Origin: an uncultured Bacteroidales bacterium
Lineage (GTDB): Bacteria > Bacteroidota > Bacteroidia > Bacteroidales > Bacteroidaceae
Assembly: GCA_945837185.1 (NCBI GenBank)
Contig: CAMAMZ010000098.1
Coordinates: forward strand, 1 to 7,674
Direction: 5' to 3'
DNA: 7,674 bases
Positions 1-6,896 of this stretch are shown here, in pieces. Made by a program: the position numbers and the translations under genes. The notes beneath the pieces are model-generated. The model saw nothing but the letters and a program-made list of their open reading frames with translations. It made no database searches and was not told the origin of the DNA. Positions within the stretch are counted from its first letter, which is position 1. Every line of letters starts with the position of its first letter.

Positions 1-59
1 CATACGTTAAAAAATTAAAATATAAGTATATTAATAAGGTATAAGCGACTTTTTTTACC

Positions 60-67
60 TACTTTTG
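60..67 (+). promoter_or_regulatory. Candidate Bacteroidetes-type -7 promoter box for topA
   Basis: The octamer TACTTTTG fits the TAnnTTTG -7 consensus used by the primary sigma factor of Bacteroides and its relatives. It sits 27 nt before the preferred topA start, which would give a 5' leader of roughly 20 nt. The upstream -33 TTTG-like element expected about 20 nt earlier is not visible; that stretch is simply AT-rich. The call therefore rests on one box and its position. Confidence 0.5.
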
Positions 68-94
68 CGCATCATTAACGTATACAATCACGAC

Positions 95-2473
95 ATGCAA
101 GAAAATTTAGTGATAGTAGAGAGTCCGGCAAAGGCCAAGACAATCGAGAAATTTTTGGGAAAAGACTACAAGGTAATGTCAAGCTTCGGACATATCAGAG
201 ACCTCAAAAAGCGAACACTGAGTGTGAACGAGCAGACCATGCAGCCTGACTATGAGATACCGGAAGAGAAAAAGAAACTGGTAAGTGAACTCAAAAAGAA
301 CGTGAAAGCTGCCAAGAAAGTGTGGCTGGCTTCCGATGAGGACCGTGAAGGAGAAGCGATTAGCTGGCACTTGTGCGAAGTGTTGGGATTGGACGAAGCA
401 AACACCAGTCGTATCGTATTTCACGAGATAACACAAACTGCCATTCTCGATGCCATACAGCATCCGCGACATCTTGACATGAACTTAGTGAATGCCCAAC
501 AAGCCCGAAGGGTATTGGACCGTATTGTGGGCTTCAAACTGTCGCCTGTGCTGTGGCGTAAGGTGAAACCATCGCTTTCCGCAGGACGGGTGCAGAGTGT
601 GGCTGTGCGTTTGATTGTAGAACGGGAACGAGAAATTCAGGCTTTCAAGAGTGAGCCTTATTACCGTATTACTGCCATCTTCACGACACTCAACACGGAT
701 GCTCCGGCTGAGGTAAGGGCTGAATTAGACCAACGTTTTGCCACCCACCAAGAGGCATTGGCCTTTTTGGAGCGTTGCAAGGACGCACACTTCACCATTT
801 CTTCTGTCGTGCGCAAACCGCTGAAGAGGATGCCGGCTCCTCCCTTCACAACCTCAACGCTTCAACAGGAGGCCGCAAGGAAACTGGGATTCACCGTAAC
901 GCAAACCATGATGGTGGCACAGCATCTGTATGAAAACGGACGCATCACCTACATGCGTACCGATAGCGTGAACCTCTCGTCATTGGCCATCACCTCCTGC
1001 AAAGGGGCCATCAAACAGCTATGGGGAAGCGAATATAGTAGCCCGCGTAATTACCAAACGCATGCCAAAGGCGCACAAGAGGCGCACGAGGCCATCCGTC
1101 CTACCAACATGGCCGACATGGAGATTGAAGGGACCATGCAGGAACGCAGGCTCTATGATTTGATATGGAAGCGGACTATTGCCTCACAGATGGCTGAAGC
1201 TGAGATAGAGAAGACAACGGTAACGATTGATATCGACGGGCAGGCGGCAAACTTCAACGTGGTTGAGCGTAAAGCCAACAGCGAACAGGGGGGCACCACA
1301 GCGGGACGTTTCATTGCCAATGGCGAGATTGTTACCTTTGACGGTTTCTTGAAAGTGTATCGCGAATCAAGCGATGACGATGATATGACGGAAGAGGCTG
1401 AACATCTGCTGCCGGCACTGAAAGAGGGCGATGCGCTGAAAAACAAGGAAATAACCTCTACCGAACGGTTTTCGCAAGGGCCTATACGCTATACGGAGGC
1501 CAGCTTGGTGAAGAAACTGGAGGAGTTGGGCATAGGACGCCCCTCTACCTATGCTCCTACCATCTCTACCATACAGCAACGCGAATATGTGGCCAAAGGC
1601 GACAAGATGGGCGAGGAGCGCACTGTGGCGGTTGATGTGTTGAAAAACAATACCATCAGCAGCAAACAAAAGAAGGAGACAACAGGAAAGGAGAAAGGTA
1701 AGCTGTTGCCCACAGACATCGGTCTGGTGGTGAACGATTTCCTGATGGAAAACTTCCCGGACATCATGGACTATAACTTTACCGCCAAGGTGGAGGAACA
1801 GTTTGATAAAATTGCGGAAGGCAAAGCTGAATGGACAAAAATGATGAAGGGCTTCGACACCTCTTTCACGCCTACGGTGGAAAAAGTGATGAATGCCCGC
1901 TCTGAACATAAGGCGGGAGAACGATTGCTGGGAACAGAGCAGGCAACAGGGAAACCTGTATACGTGAAGATCGGGCGCTTCGGACCTGTCGTGCAGATAG
2001 GAACGGCTGAAGATCCCGAAAAGCCACGCTTTGCGCAACTGCCCACCGACAAGAGTATGGAAGGCATTACGCTCGAGGAAGCATTGGACCTCTTTAAACT
2101 CCCTCGCAACATCGGTCTGTTTGAGGGGAAGGATGTGACGGTTGGTGCAGGACGGTTTGGCCCTTATGTGGCGCACGACAAGAAATATGTTTCTATTCCG
2201 AAGGGGGAAGACCCTATGACGGTAACGCTACAGCGAGCCATTGAACTGATAGAGGCTAAGCGCGACCAAGAGCAGAAACGACACCTGAAGAGTTTTGAGG
2301 AAGACGCAAAACTGGAAATTCTGAACGGGCGCTTCGGGCCCTATATCGTATTCGACGGAAAGAACTACAGGTTGCCCAAAAACCTACACGAAAAGGCGGC
2401 TACTCTTTCCTATGCGGAATGTATGGACATTATTGAAAAGAGTCCTGAGCCTAAGACACATCGGAAGAAATGA
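95..2473 (+). CDS. topA: DNA topoisomerase I (type IA)
   Basis: Relaxes negatively supercoiled DNA by cutting one strand through a 5'-phosphotyrosine link and passing the other strand; acts on the nucleoid. Numbered from the ATG at 95 (792 aa), the N-terminal TOPRIM domain has the conserved Glu9 in VIVESPAKAKTI and the metal-binding D81-x-D83-x-E85 in SDEDREGE. The DNA-binding motif SAGRVQSVAVRLI follows near 162-174. The catalytic tyrosine is Y286 in GRITYMRTDS, and the EAIRPT and IGRPSTYAPTIS motifs lie further on. The C-terminus carries three GRFGP repeats near 627, 686 and 745 in place of Cys4 zinc ribbons, as is common in Bacteroidetes. An in-frame TTG at 65 would add ten residues, but it overlaps the predicted -7 box and adds nothing conserved, so ATG 95 is preferred. 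The stop overlaps the aroK start. Confidence 0.96.
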   Translation: MQENLVIVESPAKAKTIEKFLGKDYKVMSSFGHIRDLKKRTLSVNEQTMQPDYEIPEEKKKLVSELKKNVKAAKKVWLASDEDREGEAISWHLCEVLGLDEANTSRIVFHEITQTAILDAIQHPRHLDMNLVNAQQARRVLDRIVGFKLSPVLWRKVKPSLSAGRVQSVAVRLIVEREREIQAFKSEPYYRITAIFTTLNTDAPAEVRAELDQRFATHQEALAFLERCKDAHFTISSVVRKPLKRMPAPPFTTSTLQQEAARKLGFTVTQTMMVAQHLYENGRITYMRTDSVNLSSLAITSCKGAIKQLWGSEYSSPRNYQTHAKGAQEAHEAIRPTNMADMEIEGTMQERRLYDLIWKRTIASQMAEAEIEKTTVTIDIDGQAANFNVVERKANSEQGGTTAGRFIANGEIVTFDGFLKVYRESSDDDDMTEEAEHLLPALKEGDALKNKEITSTERFSQGPIRYTEASLVKKLEELGIGRPSTYAPTISTIQQREYVAKGDKMGEERTVAVDVLKNNTISSKQKKETTGKEKGKLLPTDIGLVVNDFLMENFPDIMDYNFTAKVEEQFDKIAEGKAEWTKMMKGFDTSFTPTVEKVMNARSEHKAGERLLGTEQATGKPVYVKIGRFGPVVQIGTAEDPEKPRFAQLPTDKSMEGITLEEALDLFKLPRNIGLFEGKDVTVGAGRFGPYVAHDKKYVSIPKGEDPMTVTLQRAIELIEAKRDQEQKRHLKSFEEDAKLEILNGRFGPYIVFDGKNYRLPKNLHEKAATLSYAECMDIIEKSPEPKTHRKK

Positions 2474-3003
2474 GCGCACAACGTATTATTTTGATTGGCT
2501 ATATGGGAGCCGGCAAAACAACGCTCGGCAAAGCATTGTCAAAAGAAACGGGAATCCCTTTTTACGACCTTGACTGGTATATTGAAAGTAGGATGCACAA
2601 ACGCATCAAAGAGATTTTCGACGAGAAGGGTGAAGAGGGATTCCGCAAGATTGAGCATGCCATGCTGCATGAGGTGGCAGAATTTGAAAACGTTATCATT
2701 AGCTGTGGTGGGGGAACGCCTTGTTTCTTCGACAATATGGACTACTTGAACCAACAGGGGGAAACCGTCTATCTGAAGGCATCGCCCGAAACATTGCTGG
2801 CACACTTGAAAATAGGAAAGACGGTAAGACCGCTGTTGCTGAACAAAACACCCGAAGAGGTGAAACTATTCATAAACGAGCAGTTGGCTGCTCGGGAACC
2901 TTATTACTTGAAAGCACATCATATCATGGATGTCAATATATTAGATGAATTCAAAAAAATTAATGATGCAGTAGCAACACTTAGAACACAACTGAGCGTA
3001 TGA
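2470..3003 (+). CDS. aroK: Shikimate kinase
   Basis: Phosphorylates shikimate to shikimate 3-phosphate with ATP, the fifth step of the cytoplasmic chorismate pathway. At 177 aa it is normal length for this small P-loop kinase. The Walker A loop GYMGAGKT spans residues 10-17. The shikimate-binding residues are D35 in DLD (33-35), R59 in GFRKIE and the glycine triplet at 80-82 (CGGGTP). The LID arginine is R120 in VRPLL, and R142 in AREPYY is the conserved C-terminal arginine. The ATG overlaps the topA stop as ATGA and the gene's own stop overlaps the speA start in the same way, so translational coupling across all three is likely. No promoter of its own is visible. The symbol could equally be aroL; aroK is the usual name for a single-copy enzyme. 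Confidence 0.95.
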   Translation: MSAQRIILIGYMGAGKTTLGKALSKETGIPFYDLDWYIESRMHKRIKEIFDEKGEEGFRKIEHAMLHEVAEFENVIISCGGGTPCFFDNMDYLNQQGETVYLKASPETLLAHLKIGKTVRPLLLNKTPEEVKLFINEQLAAREPYYLKAHHIMDVNILDEFKKINDAVATLRTQLSV

Positions 3004-4892
3004 AGAAGTGGAACATTGAAGACTCAAAGGAACTCTACAACATCAATGGATGGGGAGCTTCGTATTTCAACATCAACGAAAAGGGAAACGTTTATGTTTC
3101 GCCCTGTAAGGACAACACACAGATAGACCTGCGTGAGGTGATAGACGAACTTTCCCTGAGGGATGTCACTCCTCCTGTACTCTTGCGTTTTCCGGATATC
3201 CTTGACAACCGTATCGAGAAAACGGCCAGTTGCTTCAAGAAAGCTGCAGAAGAATATCATTACAATGGTGAGAACTTCATCATATACCCCATTAAGGTGA
3301 ACCAGATGCAACCTGTTGTGGAGGAGATTATATCACATGGCAGAAAATTCAACCTGGGACTGGAAGCGGGGTCGAAACCGGAACTGCATGCTGTCATTGC
3401 TGTGCAATGCCAAAGCGATTCGCTCATCATCTGCAATGGCTATAAAGACCAAAGCTATATCGAACTGGCTTTGCTGGCACAAAAGATGGGTAAACGTATC
3501 TTTATCGTGGTTGAAAAACTCAATGAGTTGGATATCATAGCCAGAGCAGCCAAAAAACTGAACGTGATGCCGAATCTGGGCATCCGCATCAAATTGGCAT
3601 CAAGTGGTTCGGGCAAATGGGCTGAAAGTGGTGGAGATGCATCGAAATTCGGACTTACCAGTTCTGAGTTGCTCGATGCGTTGCGCATGCTCGACGAAAA
3701 GGGGCTGCACGACTGTTTGCGCCTCATTCACTTCCACATAGGCAGTCAGATAACAAAAATCCGACGTATTCAAACGGCATTGAGAGAGGCGGCTCAGTTT
3801 TATATCAACCTTCACAAAATGGGATATAATGTTGATTTTGTGGATTGTGGAGGTGGTTTGGGCGTTGACTATGACGGCACACGATCCTCAAGCAGCGAGA
3901 GCTCTGTCAACTATTCCATTCAAGAGTATGTAAACGACTGTGTCTACACATTTGTTGATGCTGCCGACAAGAATCATATCACCCACCCCAACATCATCAC
4001 TGAAAGTGGCCGCTCGCTGACAGCTCACCACTCGGTGCTCGTGATCGATGTGCTGGAAACGGCAAGCTTGCCGGAGATGCCGGAAGAGTTTGAGGCAAAG
4101 GATTCGGACCATCAGCTGGTAAAGGACCTGTATGAGATTTGGGACAACCTGAACTCTCGCTCCATGCTGGAAGACTGGCACGATGCCGAACAAATACGCG
4201 ATGAGGCTCTGGAGCTGTTCTCGCACGGGATTGTAGACCTTAAGACACGTGCCGAGATAGAGAGTATGTATTGGAGTGTGTGTCATGAAATCAACACCCT
4301 TGCCAAGAACATGAAGCATGTGCCGGAGGAATTGCGCAACATCGACAAGCTCCTTGCCGACAAATATTTCTGCAACTTCTCGCTCTTCCAGAGTCTGCCC
4401 GACTCATGGGCCATCGACCAGCTCTTCCCTATCATGCCCATACAACGACTGGAAGAACGACCCACACGCAATGCTACACTGCAAGACATTACTTGCGATT
4501 CGGATGGCAAGATTGCCAATTTCGTGAAAGGTGGACAAATTTCGCATGTGCTGCCACTCCACACGTTGAAGCGCAACGACCCTTACTACCTGGGCGTTTT
4601 CCTGGTGGGTGCCTATCAGGAAATATTAGGCGACATGCATAACCTCTTTGGCGACACGAATGCCGTGCACATCAGCGTAAAGGATGGCAAATATCATATT
4701 GACCAGATTTTCGATGGCGAAACGGTTGAGGAAGTGCTCGACTATGTGCAGTATAATCCCAAGAAACTGGTGCGCCAACTGGAGATATGGGTTACAAAGA
4801 GCGTGAAACAAGGCAAGATTTCACTCGAAGAAGGGAAGGAGTTCTTGTCGAACTACCGCTCCGGACTCTATGGTTATACCTATTTGGAATAA
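3000..4892 (+). CDS. speA: Biosynthetic arginine decarboxylase (PLP-dependent, SpeA type)
   Basis: Converts L-arginine to agmatine and CO2, the entry to putrescine and spermidine synthesis by the agmatine route. At 630 aa it matches the long SpeA class (E. coli SpeA is about 658 aa) and is far longer than ornithine or diaminopimelate decarboxylases of the same fold. K99 in YPIKVNQ is the residue expected to bind PLP. H246 in HFHIGSQ should stack on the cofactor ring. GGGLGVDYDG (284-293) and ESGRSLTAHH (335-344) form the phosphate and substrate pocket of the alanine-racemase-like barrel. The C-terminal beta domain contains C499 and D500 in CDSDGK, where the family places residues supplied across the dimer. 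The middle segment 355-460 is the helical insertion typical of SpeA. It has no signal peptide, so it should be cytoplasmic. Its start lies inside the aroK stop. Confidence 0.95.
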   Translation: MKKWNIEDSKELYNINGWGASYFNINEKGNVYVSPCKDNTQIDLREVIDELSLRDVTPPVLLRFPDILDNRIEKTASCFKKAAEEYHYNGENFIIYPIKVNQMQPVVEEIISHGRKFNLGLEAGSKPELHAVIAVQCQSDSLIICNGYKDQSYIELALLAQKMGKRIFIVVEKLNELDIIARAAKKLNVMPNLGIRIKLASSGSGKWAESGGDASKFGLTSSELLDALRMLDEKGLHDCLRLIHFHIGSQITKIRRIQTALREAAQFYINLHKMGYNVDFVDCGGGLGVDYDGTRSSSSESSVNYSIQEYVNDCVYTFVDAADKNHITHPNIITESGRSLTAHHSVLVIDVLETASLPEMPEEFEAKDSDHQLVKDLYEIWDNLNSRSMLEDWHDAEQIRDEALELFSHGIVDLKTRAEIESMYWSVCHEINTLAKNMKHVPEELRNIDKLLADKYFCNFSLFQSLPDSWAIDQLFPIMPIQRLEERPTRNATLQDITCDSDGKIANFVKGGQISHVLPLHTLKRNDPYYLGVFLVGAYQEILGDMHNLFGDTNAVHISVKDGKYHIDQIFDGETVEEVLDYVQYNPKKLVRQLEIWVTKSVKQGKISLEEGKEFLSNYRSGLYGYTYLE

Positions 4893-4915
4893 TTGCATAC
4901 TAAAAAATTGTATTG

Positions 4916-5692
4916 ATGATGAAAGAAAAGATTACCATTGTCAAAGTGGGAGGTGCCATTGTTGAGGATGAAGGAATGCTCAACCAACTGTTGGCCGACT
5001 TTCAGGCTATTGAAGGCCGGAAGGTTCTGGTGCATGGGGGCGGACGCAAAGCTACCAAAATGGCTGCTGCCTTGGGTTTGGAAACACAAATGGTGGGCGG
5101 CAGGAGAATTACCGATGCGGCCATGCTTGAAGTTGTGACGATGGTGTATGGAGGTCTTGTAAACAAAGCTATTGTGGCAGGACTGCAGGCTAAAGGTGTC
5201 AATGCCATGGGACTGACAGGAGCTGATGGTAACATCATCCGTTCTCATAAACGGCCCGTCAAGGACGGTATTGATTATGGCTTTGTAGGCGATGTAGACA
5301 CGGTAGATGCCGACCGCCTTTCCTACATCATCGAGCATGTAGGCATGCCGGTCATAGCACCCCTCACCTACGATGGCCAAGGGCATCTGCTCAACACCAA
5401 TGCCGATACCATGGCAAGTTGTGTGGCCAAAGCACTTGCACAACACTATGAGGTGACATTGATTTACACCTTTGAGAAGAAAGGGGTGTTGAGCAACCCG
5501 GATGATGAGGACAGTGTAATTCCGGTTATTACACATGCCGATTTCGCACAACTCGTAAAAGCGGGTGTCATCTCGGGCGGCATGATTCCCAAAGTGGAGA
5601 ATGCACTTGCAGCCATCGATGAAGGGGTATCGAAAGTAATCATCACACTGGCTTCTGCCATTGATGGGAAACAAGGAACCATCATTAAATAA
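4916..5692 (+). CDS. argB: Acetylglutamate kinase (possibly N-succinylglutamate kinase)
   Basis: Phosphorylates the side-chain carboxylate of an N-acylglutamate, the second step of ornithine and arginine synthesis. From the ATG at 4916 (258 aa) it shows the amino acid kinase fold: K10 in KVGG, the glycine loop VHGGGR near 39-44, R63 in GGRRITD, N159 and D163 in NTNADT, and K225 in SGGMIPK. These match the ATP and substrate residues of E. coli NAGK (K8, N158, D162, K217). It lacks the N-terminal helix of arginine-feedback-inhibited hexameric NAGKs, so it is probably the short dimeric type. In Bacteroides fragilis this pathway uses succinylated intermediates, so the true substrate may be N-succinylglutamate; that is inference from lineage. 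Adjacent starts at TTG 4913 and ATG 4919 are also possible. The 23-nt gap after speA shows no terminator. Confidence 0.93.
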   Translation: MMKEKITIVKVGGAIVEDEGMLNQLLADFQAIEGRKVLVHGGGRKATKMAAALGLETQMVGGRRITDAAMLEVVTMVYGGLVNKAIVAGLQAKGVNAMGLTGADGNIIRSHKRPVKDGIDYGFVGDVDTVDADRLSYIIEHVGMPVIAPLTYDGQGHLLNTNADTMASCVAKALAQHYEVTLIYTFEKKGVLSNPDDEDSVIPVITHADFAQLVKAGVISGGMIPKVENALAAIDEGVSKVIITLASAIDGKQGTIIK

Positions 5693-5702
5693 AAGTTAAA
5701 TA

Positions 5703-5728
5703 GGGGGCGTGTCGTGTAACATTCCCCC
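5703..5728 (+). other. GC-capped hairpin between argB and the sigma factor gene
   Basis: Five G (5703-5707) pair with five C (5724-5728). After one mismatch a further four pairs follow, one of them G-U, closing a six-base loop (5713-5718). No T-run follows; the next bases are ACCCC, so it is not a standard intrinsic terminator on either strand. It may partly separate the argB transcript from the sigma gene, protect the argB 3' end, or be incidental to the promoter that overlaps it. Confidence 0.4.
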
Positions 5729-5740
5729 ACCCCAAACGTC
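5715..5740 (+). promoter_or_regulatory. Candidate ECF-sigma-dependent promoter (autoregulatory)
   Basis: A TGTAAC element (AAC at 5718-5720) is followed after 16 bases by CGTC (5737-5740). The AAC -35 core and the CGT/GTC -10 core at this spacing are the shared pattern of many ECF sigma promoters, including E. coli RpoE sites. It lies just upstream of an ECF sigma gene, whose family often autoregulates. Transcription would begin near 5747, leaving a leader of only about 10 nt. Short motifs like this arise by chance, so it is a candidate only. Confidence 0.3.
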
Positions 5741-5757
5741 ATTCCAACAGAGAGGCG

Positions 5758-6270
5758 ATGAAACAGATCAGTTTCCGAAACGATGTTTTGCCGTTGAAGA
5801 ATATTCTCTATCGGCTTGCCCTCCGCATTACCCTGAATCGGGAGGAGGCAGAAGATATTGTGCAGGAAACACTGATAAAGGTTTGGAACAGGCGCGACAG
5901 TTGGGAAGAGATCGACTCTATTGAAGCCTTCAGCCTTACCACCTGCAAAAACCTCGCCCTCGACCATCTTAAAAAGGCCTCACGCATTAGTGACTCACTG
6001 GAAAAGGCCGTGGAGGAAAGGCAGGATGCCGGGCTCTCTCCACTCGAACAGGCTCAACAGCAGGATAAGCTGGCGCACATCAAAAGGCTGGTCGATTCGC
6101 TACCCGAAAAACAAAGAAGCTGCATGCAGCTTCGGGATTTTGAGGGGAAAAGCTACAAGGAAATTGCCAGAATTTTGGAACTGAGCGAAGAACAGGTAAA
6201 GGTTAACATCTTTCGTGCGCGTCAGGCCATCAAACAAAAATTCACCAAACTGGATAAGTATGGATTATAG
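5758..6270 (+). CDS. RNA polymerase ECF-type sigma-70 factor
   Basis: A 170-aa sigma factor with only regions 2 and 4, the ECF layout; it would direct core RNA polymerase to a special promoter set in response to an unknown signal. Region 2 spans about residues 10-75 and includes EAEDIVQETLIKVW (30-43), the core-binding and -10 recognition signature. Region 4 spans about 104-160, with LPEKQRSCMQLRDFEGKSYKEIA leading into the helix-turn-helix whose recognition helix is around SEEQVKVNIFRARQAI (143-158). The ATG at 5758 gives the MKxISFRNDVLPLKN-like N-terminus usual in this Bacteroidetes group. The purine run AGAGAGG lies only 2 nt from it, too close for a normal Shine-Dalgarno. The downstream gene overlaps by 11 nt and probably encodes its regulator. 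The length and absence of a SusC/FecR neighbour argue against a polysaccharide-utilisation sigma of that type. Confidence 0.92.
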   Translation: MKQISFRNDVLPLKNILYRLALRITLNREEAEDIVQETLIKVWNRRDSWEEIDSIEAFSLTTCKNLALDHLKKASRISDSLEKAVEERQDAGLSPLEQAQQQDKLAHIKRLVDSLPEKQRSCMQLRDFEGKSYKEIARILELSEEQVKVNIFRARQAIKQKFTKLDKYGL

Positions 6271-6745
6271 ATATATCAGACAACTGTTGGAACGCTATTG
6301 GAAGGGCGAAACGACACTGGAAGAGGAACAAATCTTACGAACGTTCTTCATTCAGAAGGATATACCTGAAGATATGGAGGTCTACAGACCGCTGTTTGCC
6401 TATGAGTCGGAAGAGGTGAAAACCGATGTACTGGATGCTGCCTTCGATGAGCGTGTGTTAGCCTCTATAGAGGAACCGGCCAAGGTCAAGGCAAAAGTGG
6501 TTCGACTGCCGCATGTGTTATGGCCACTCTTCAAGGCGGCTGCCGTGGTGGCTATGTTCATCACCATCAGCAATGCTATCCAGATGTCGTTTGATACGGA
6601 TCCTACATCGGCCGGACTCTACAATGGTTCTGACTACAATCGCATGCAACATGGTGTGTCGGTGGCAAAGGCCGATTCTGCATCTATCGACTCTATGCAG
6701 CAAAGCAGCATACGGCAAGTGGTTGCAACACCCTATATGAAATGA
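6260..6745 (+). CDS. Hypothetical single-pass membrane protein, likely regulator of the adjacent sigma factor
   Basis: A 161-aa protein starting at ATG 6260, inside the last 11 nt of the sigma gene in another frame, which suggests translational coupling. An in-frame upstream start at 6215 would add 15 residues lying within the sigma coding region and is less likely. Residues 1-84 are charged and acidic, rich in Glu (ERYWKGETTLEEEQILRTFF), and should be cytoplasmic. One hydrophobic segment, about 86-107 (HVLWPLFKAAAVVAMFITI onward), is a probable membrane span with an embedded lysine. A Ser/Thr-rich tail of about 54 residues would be periplasmic. The YWKGETTLEEEQ-type start resembles the N-terminal part of many Bacteroidetes sigma-linked proteins. 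No HxxxCxxC zinc motif and no FecR domain is visible. The anti-sigma role is inferred from position and topology, not from a recognised domain. Confidence 0.75.
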   Translation: MDYRYIRQLLERYWKGETTLEEEQILRTFFIQKDIPEDMEVYRPLFAYESEEVKTDVLDAAFDERVLASIEEPAKVKAKVVRLPHVLWPLFKAAAVVAMFITISNAIQMSFDTDPTSAGLYNGSDYNRMQHGVSVAKADSASIDSMQQSSIRQVVATPYMK

Positions 6746-6783
6746 AATTTCTATGCTTTCTCTATAAAATCATGTTTAGTAAA

Positions 6784-6810
6784 ACAAAAAAATGAAACTG
6801 TGAAGTTTCA
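6784..6810 (-). terminator. Candidate intrinsic terminator of the CPBP gene
   Basis: TGAAACT (6793-6799) and AGTTTCA (6804-6810) form a perfect seven-pair stem with a GTGA loop. Read on the - strand, the stem is followed directly by a run of seven T and then GTTTT, the arrangement expected of a rho-independent terminator for the leftward gene ending at 6891. On the + strand there is no T-run right after the stem. The stem is AT-rich, so strength is uncertain. Confidence 0.6.
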
Positions 6811-6851
6811 AAATTCTCTCAAATTTTTCATAACATACTAACGTTAAAGAA

Positions 6852-6896
6852 GGGGATGTCACTCTGTGCAGAGTTGCATCCCCCCTTTTATTATTT
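6852..6896 (+). terminator. Intrinsic terminator of the sigma-factor operon
   Basis: GGGGATG (6852-6858) pairs with CATCCCC (6877-6883). After a G-U pair and one mismatch, ACTCT (6861-6865) pairs with AGAGT (6870-6874) around a GTGC loop. Two C and then TTTTATTATTT follow, giving a strong + strand terminator whose tail runs into the stop codon of the convergent gene. On the - strand the stem is followed by TTCTTTAACGTT, a weaker tail, so limited bidirectional activity is possible. Confidence 0.8.

Noticed and set aside
1..24. CAT at the left edge with TATATTTT on the - strand as a divergent gene start and promoter
   Set aside because: No coding sequence of that gene is in view, and AT-rich spacers give such matches by chance.
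1367..2176. Long open frame of 269 codons on the - strand, antisense to topA
   Set aside because: It lies fully inside well-supported topA, and its translation is rich in His, Phe, Cys and Arg with no recognisable motif. It is a codon-bias shadow.
2000..2473. Zinc-finger C-terminus in TopA
   Set aside because: The region has a single isolated cysteine and no Cys4 clusters; GRFGP repeats are present instead.
4871..4915. Separate argB promoter from the TATTTGG near the end of speA
   Set aside because: The TA and TTTG parts do not have the two-base spacing of the consensus, and no upstream element is visible.
4880..5674. Open frame of 264 codons on the - strand covering argB
   Set aside because: argB motifs on the + strand are complete, and the antisense product is rich in His, Cys and Asn and resembles no family.
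5703..5728. Hairpin after argB as an intrinsic terminator
   Set aside because: There is no T-run on either side, so it is listed only as a hairpin of unknown role.
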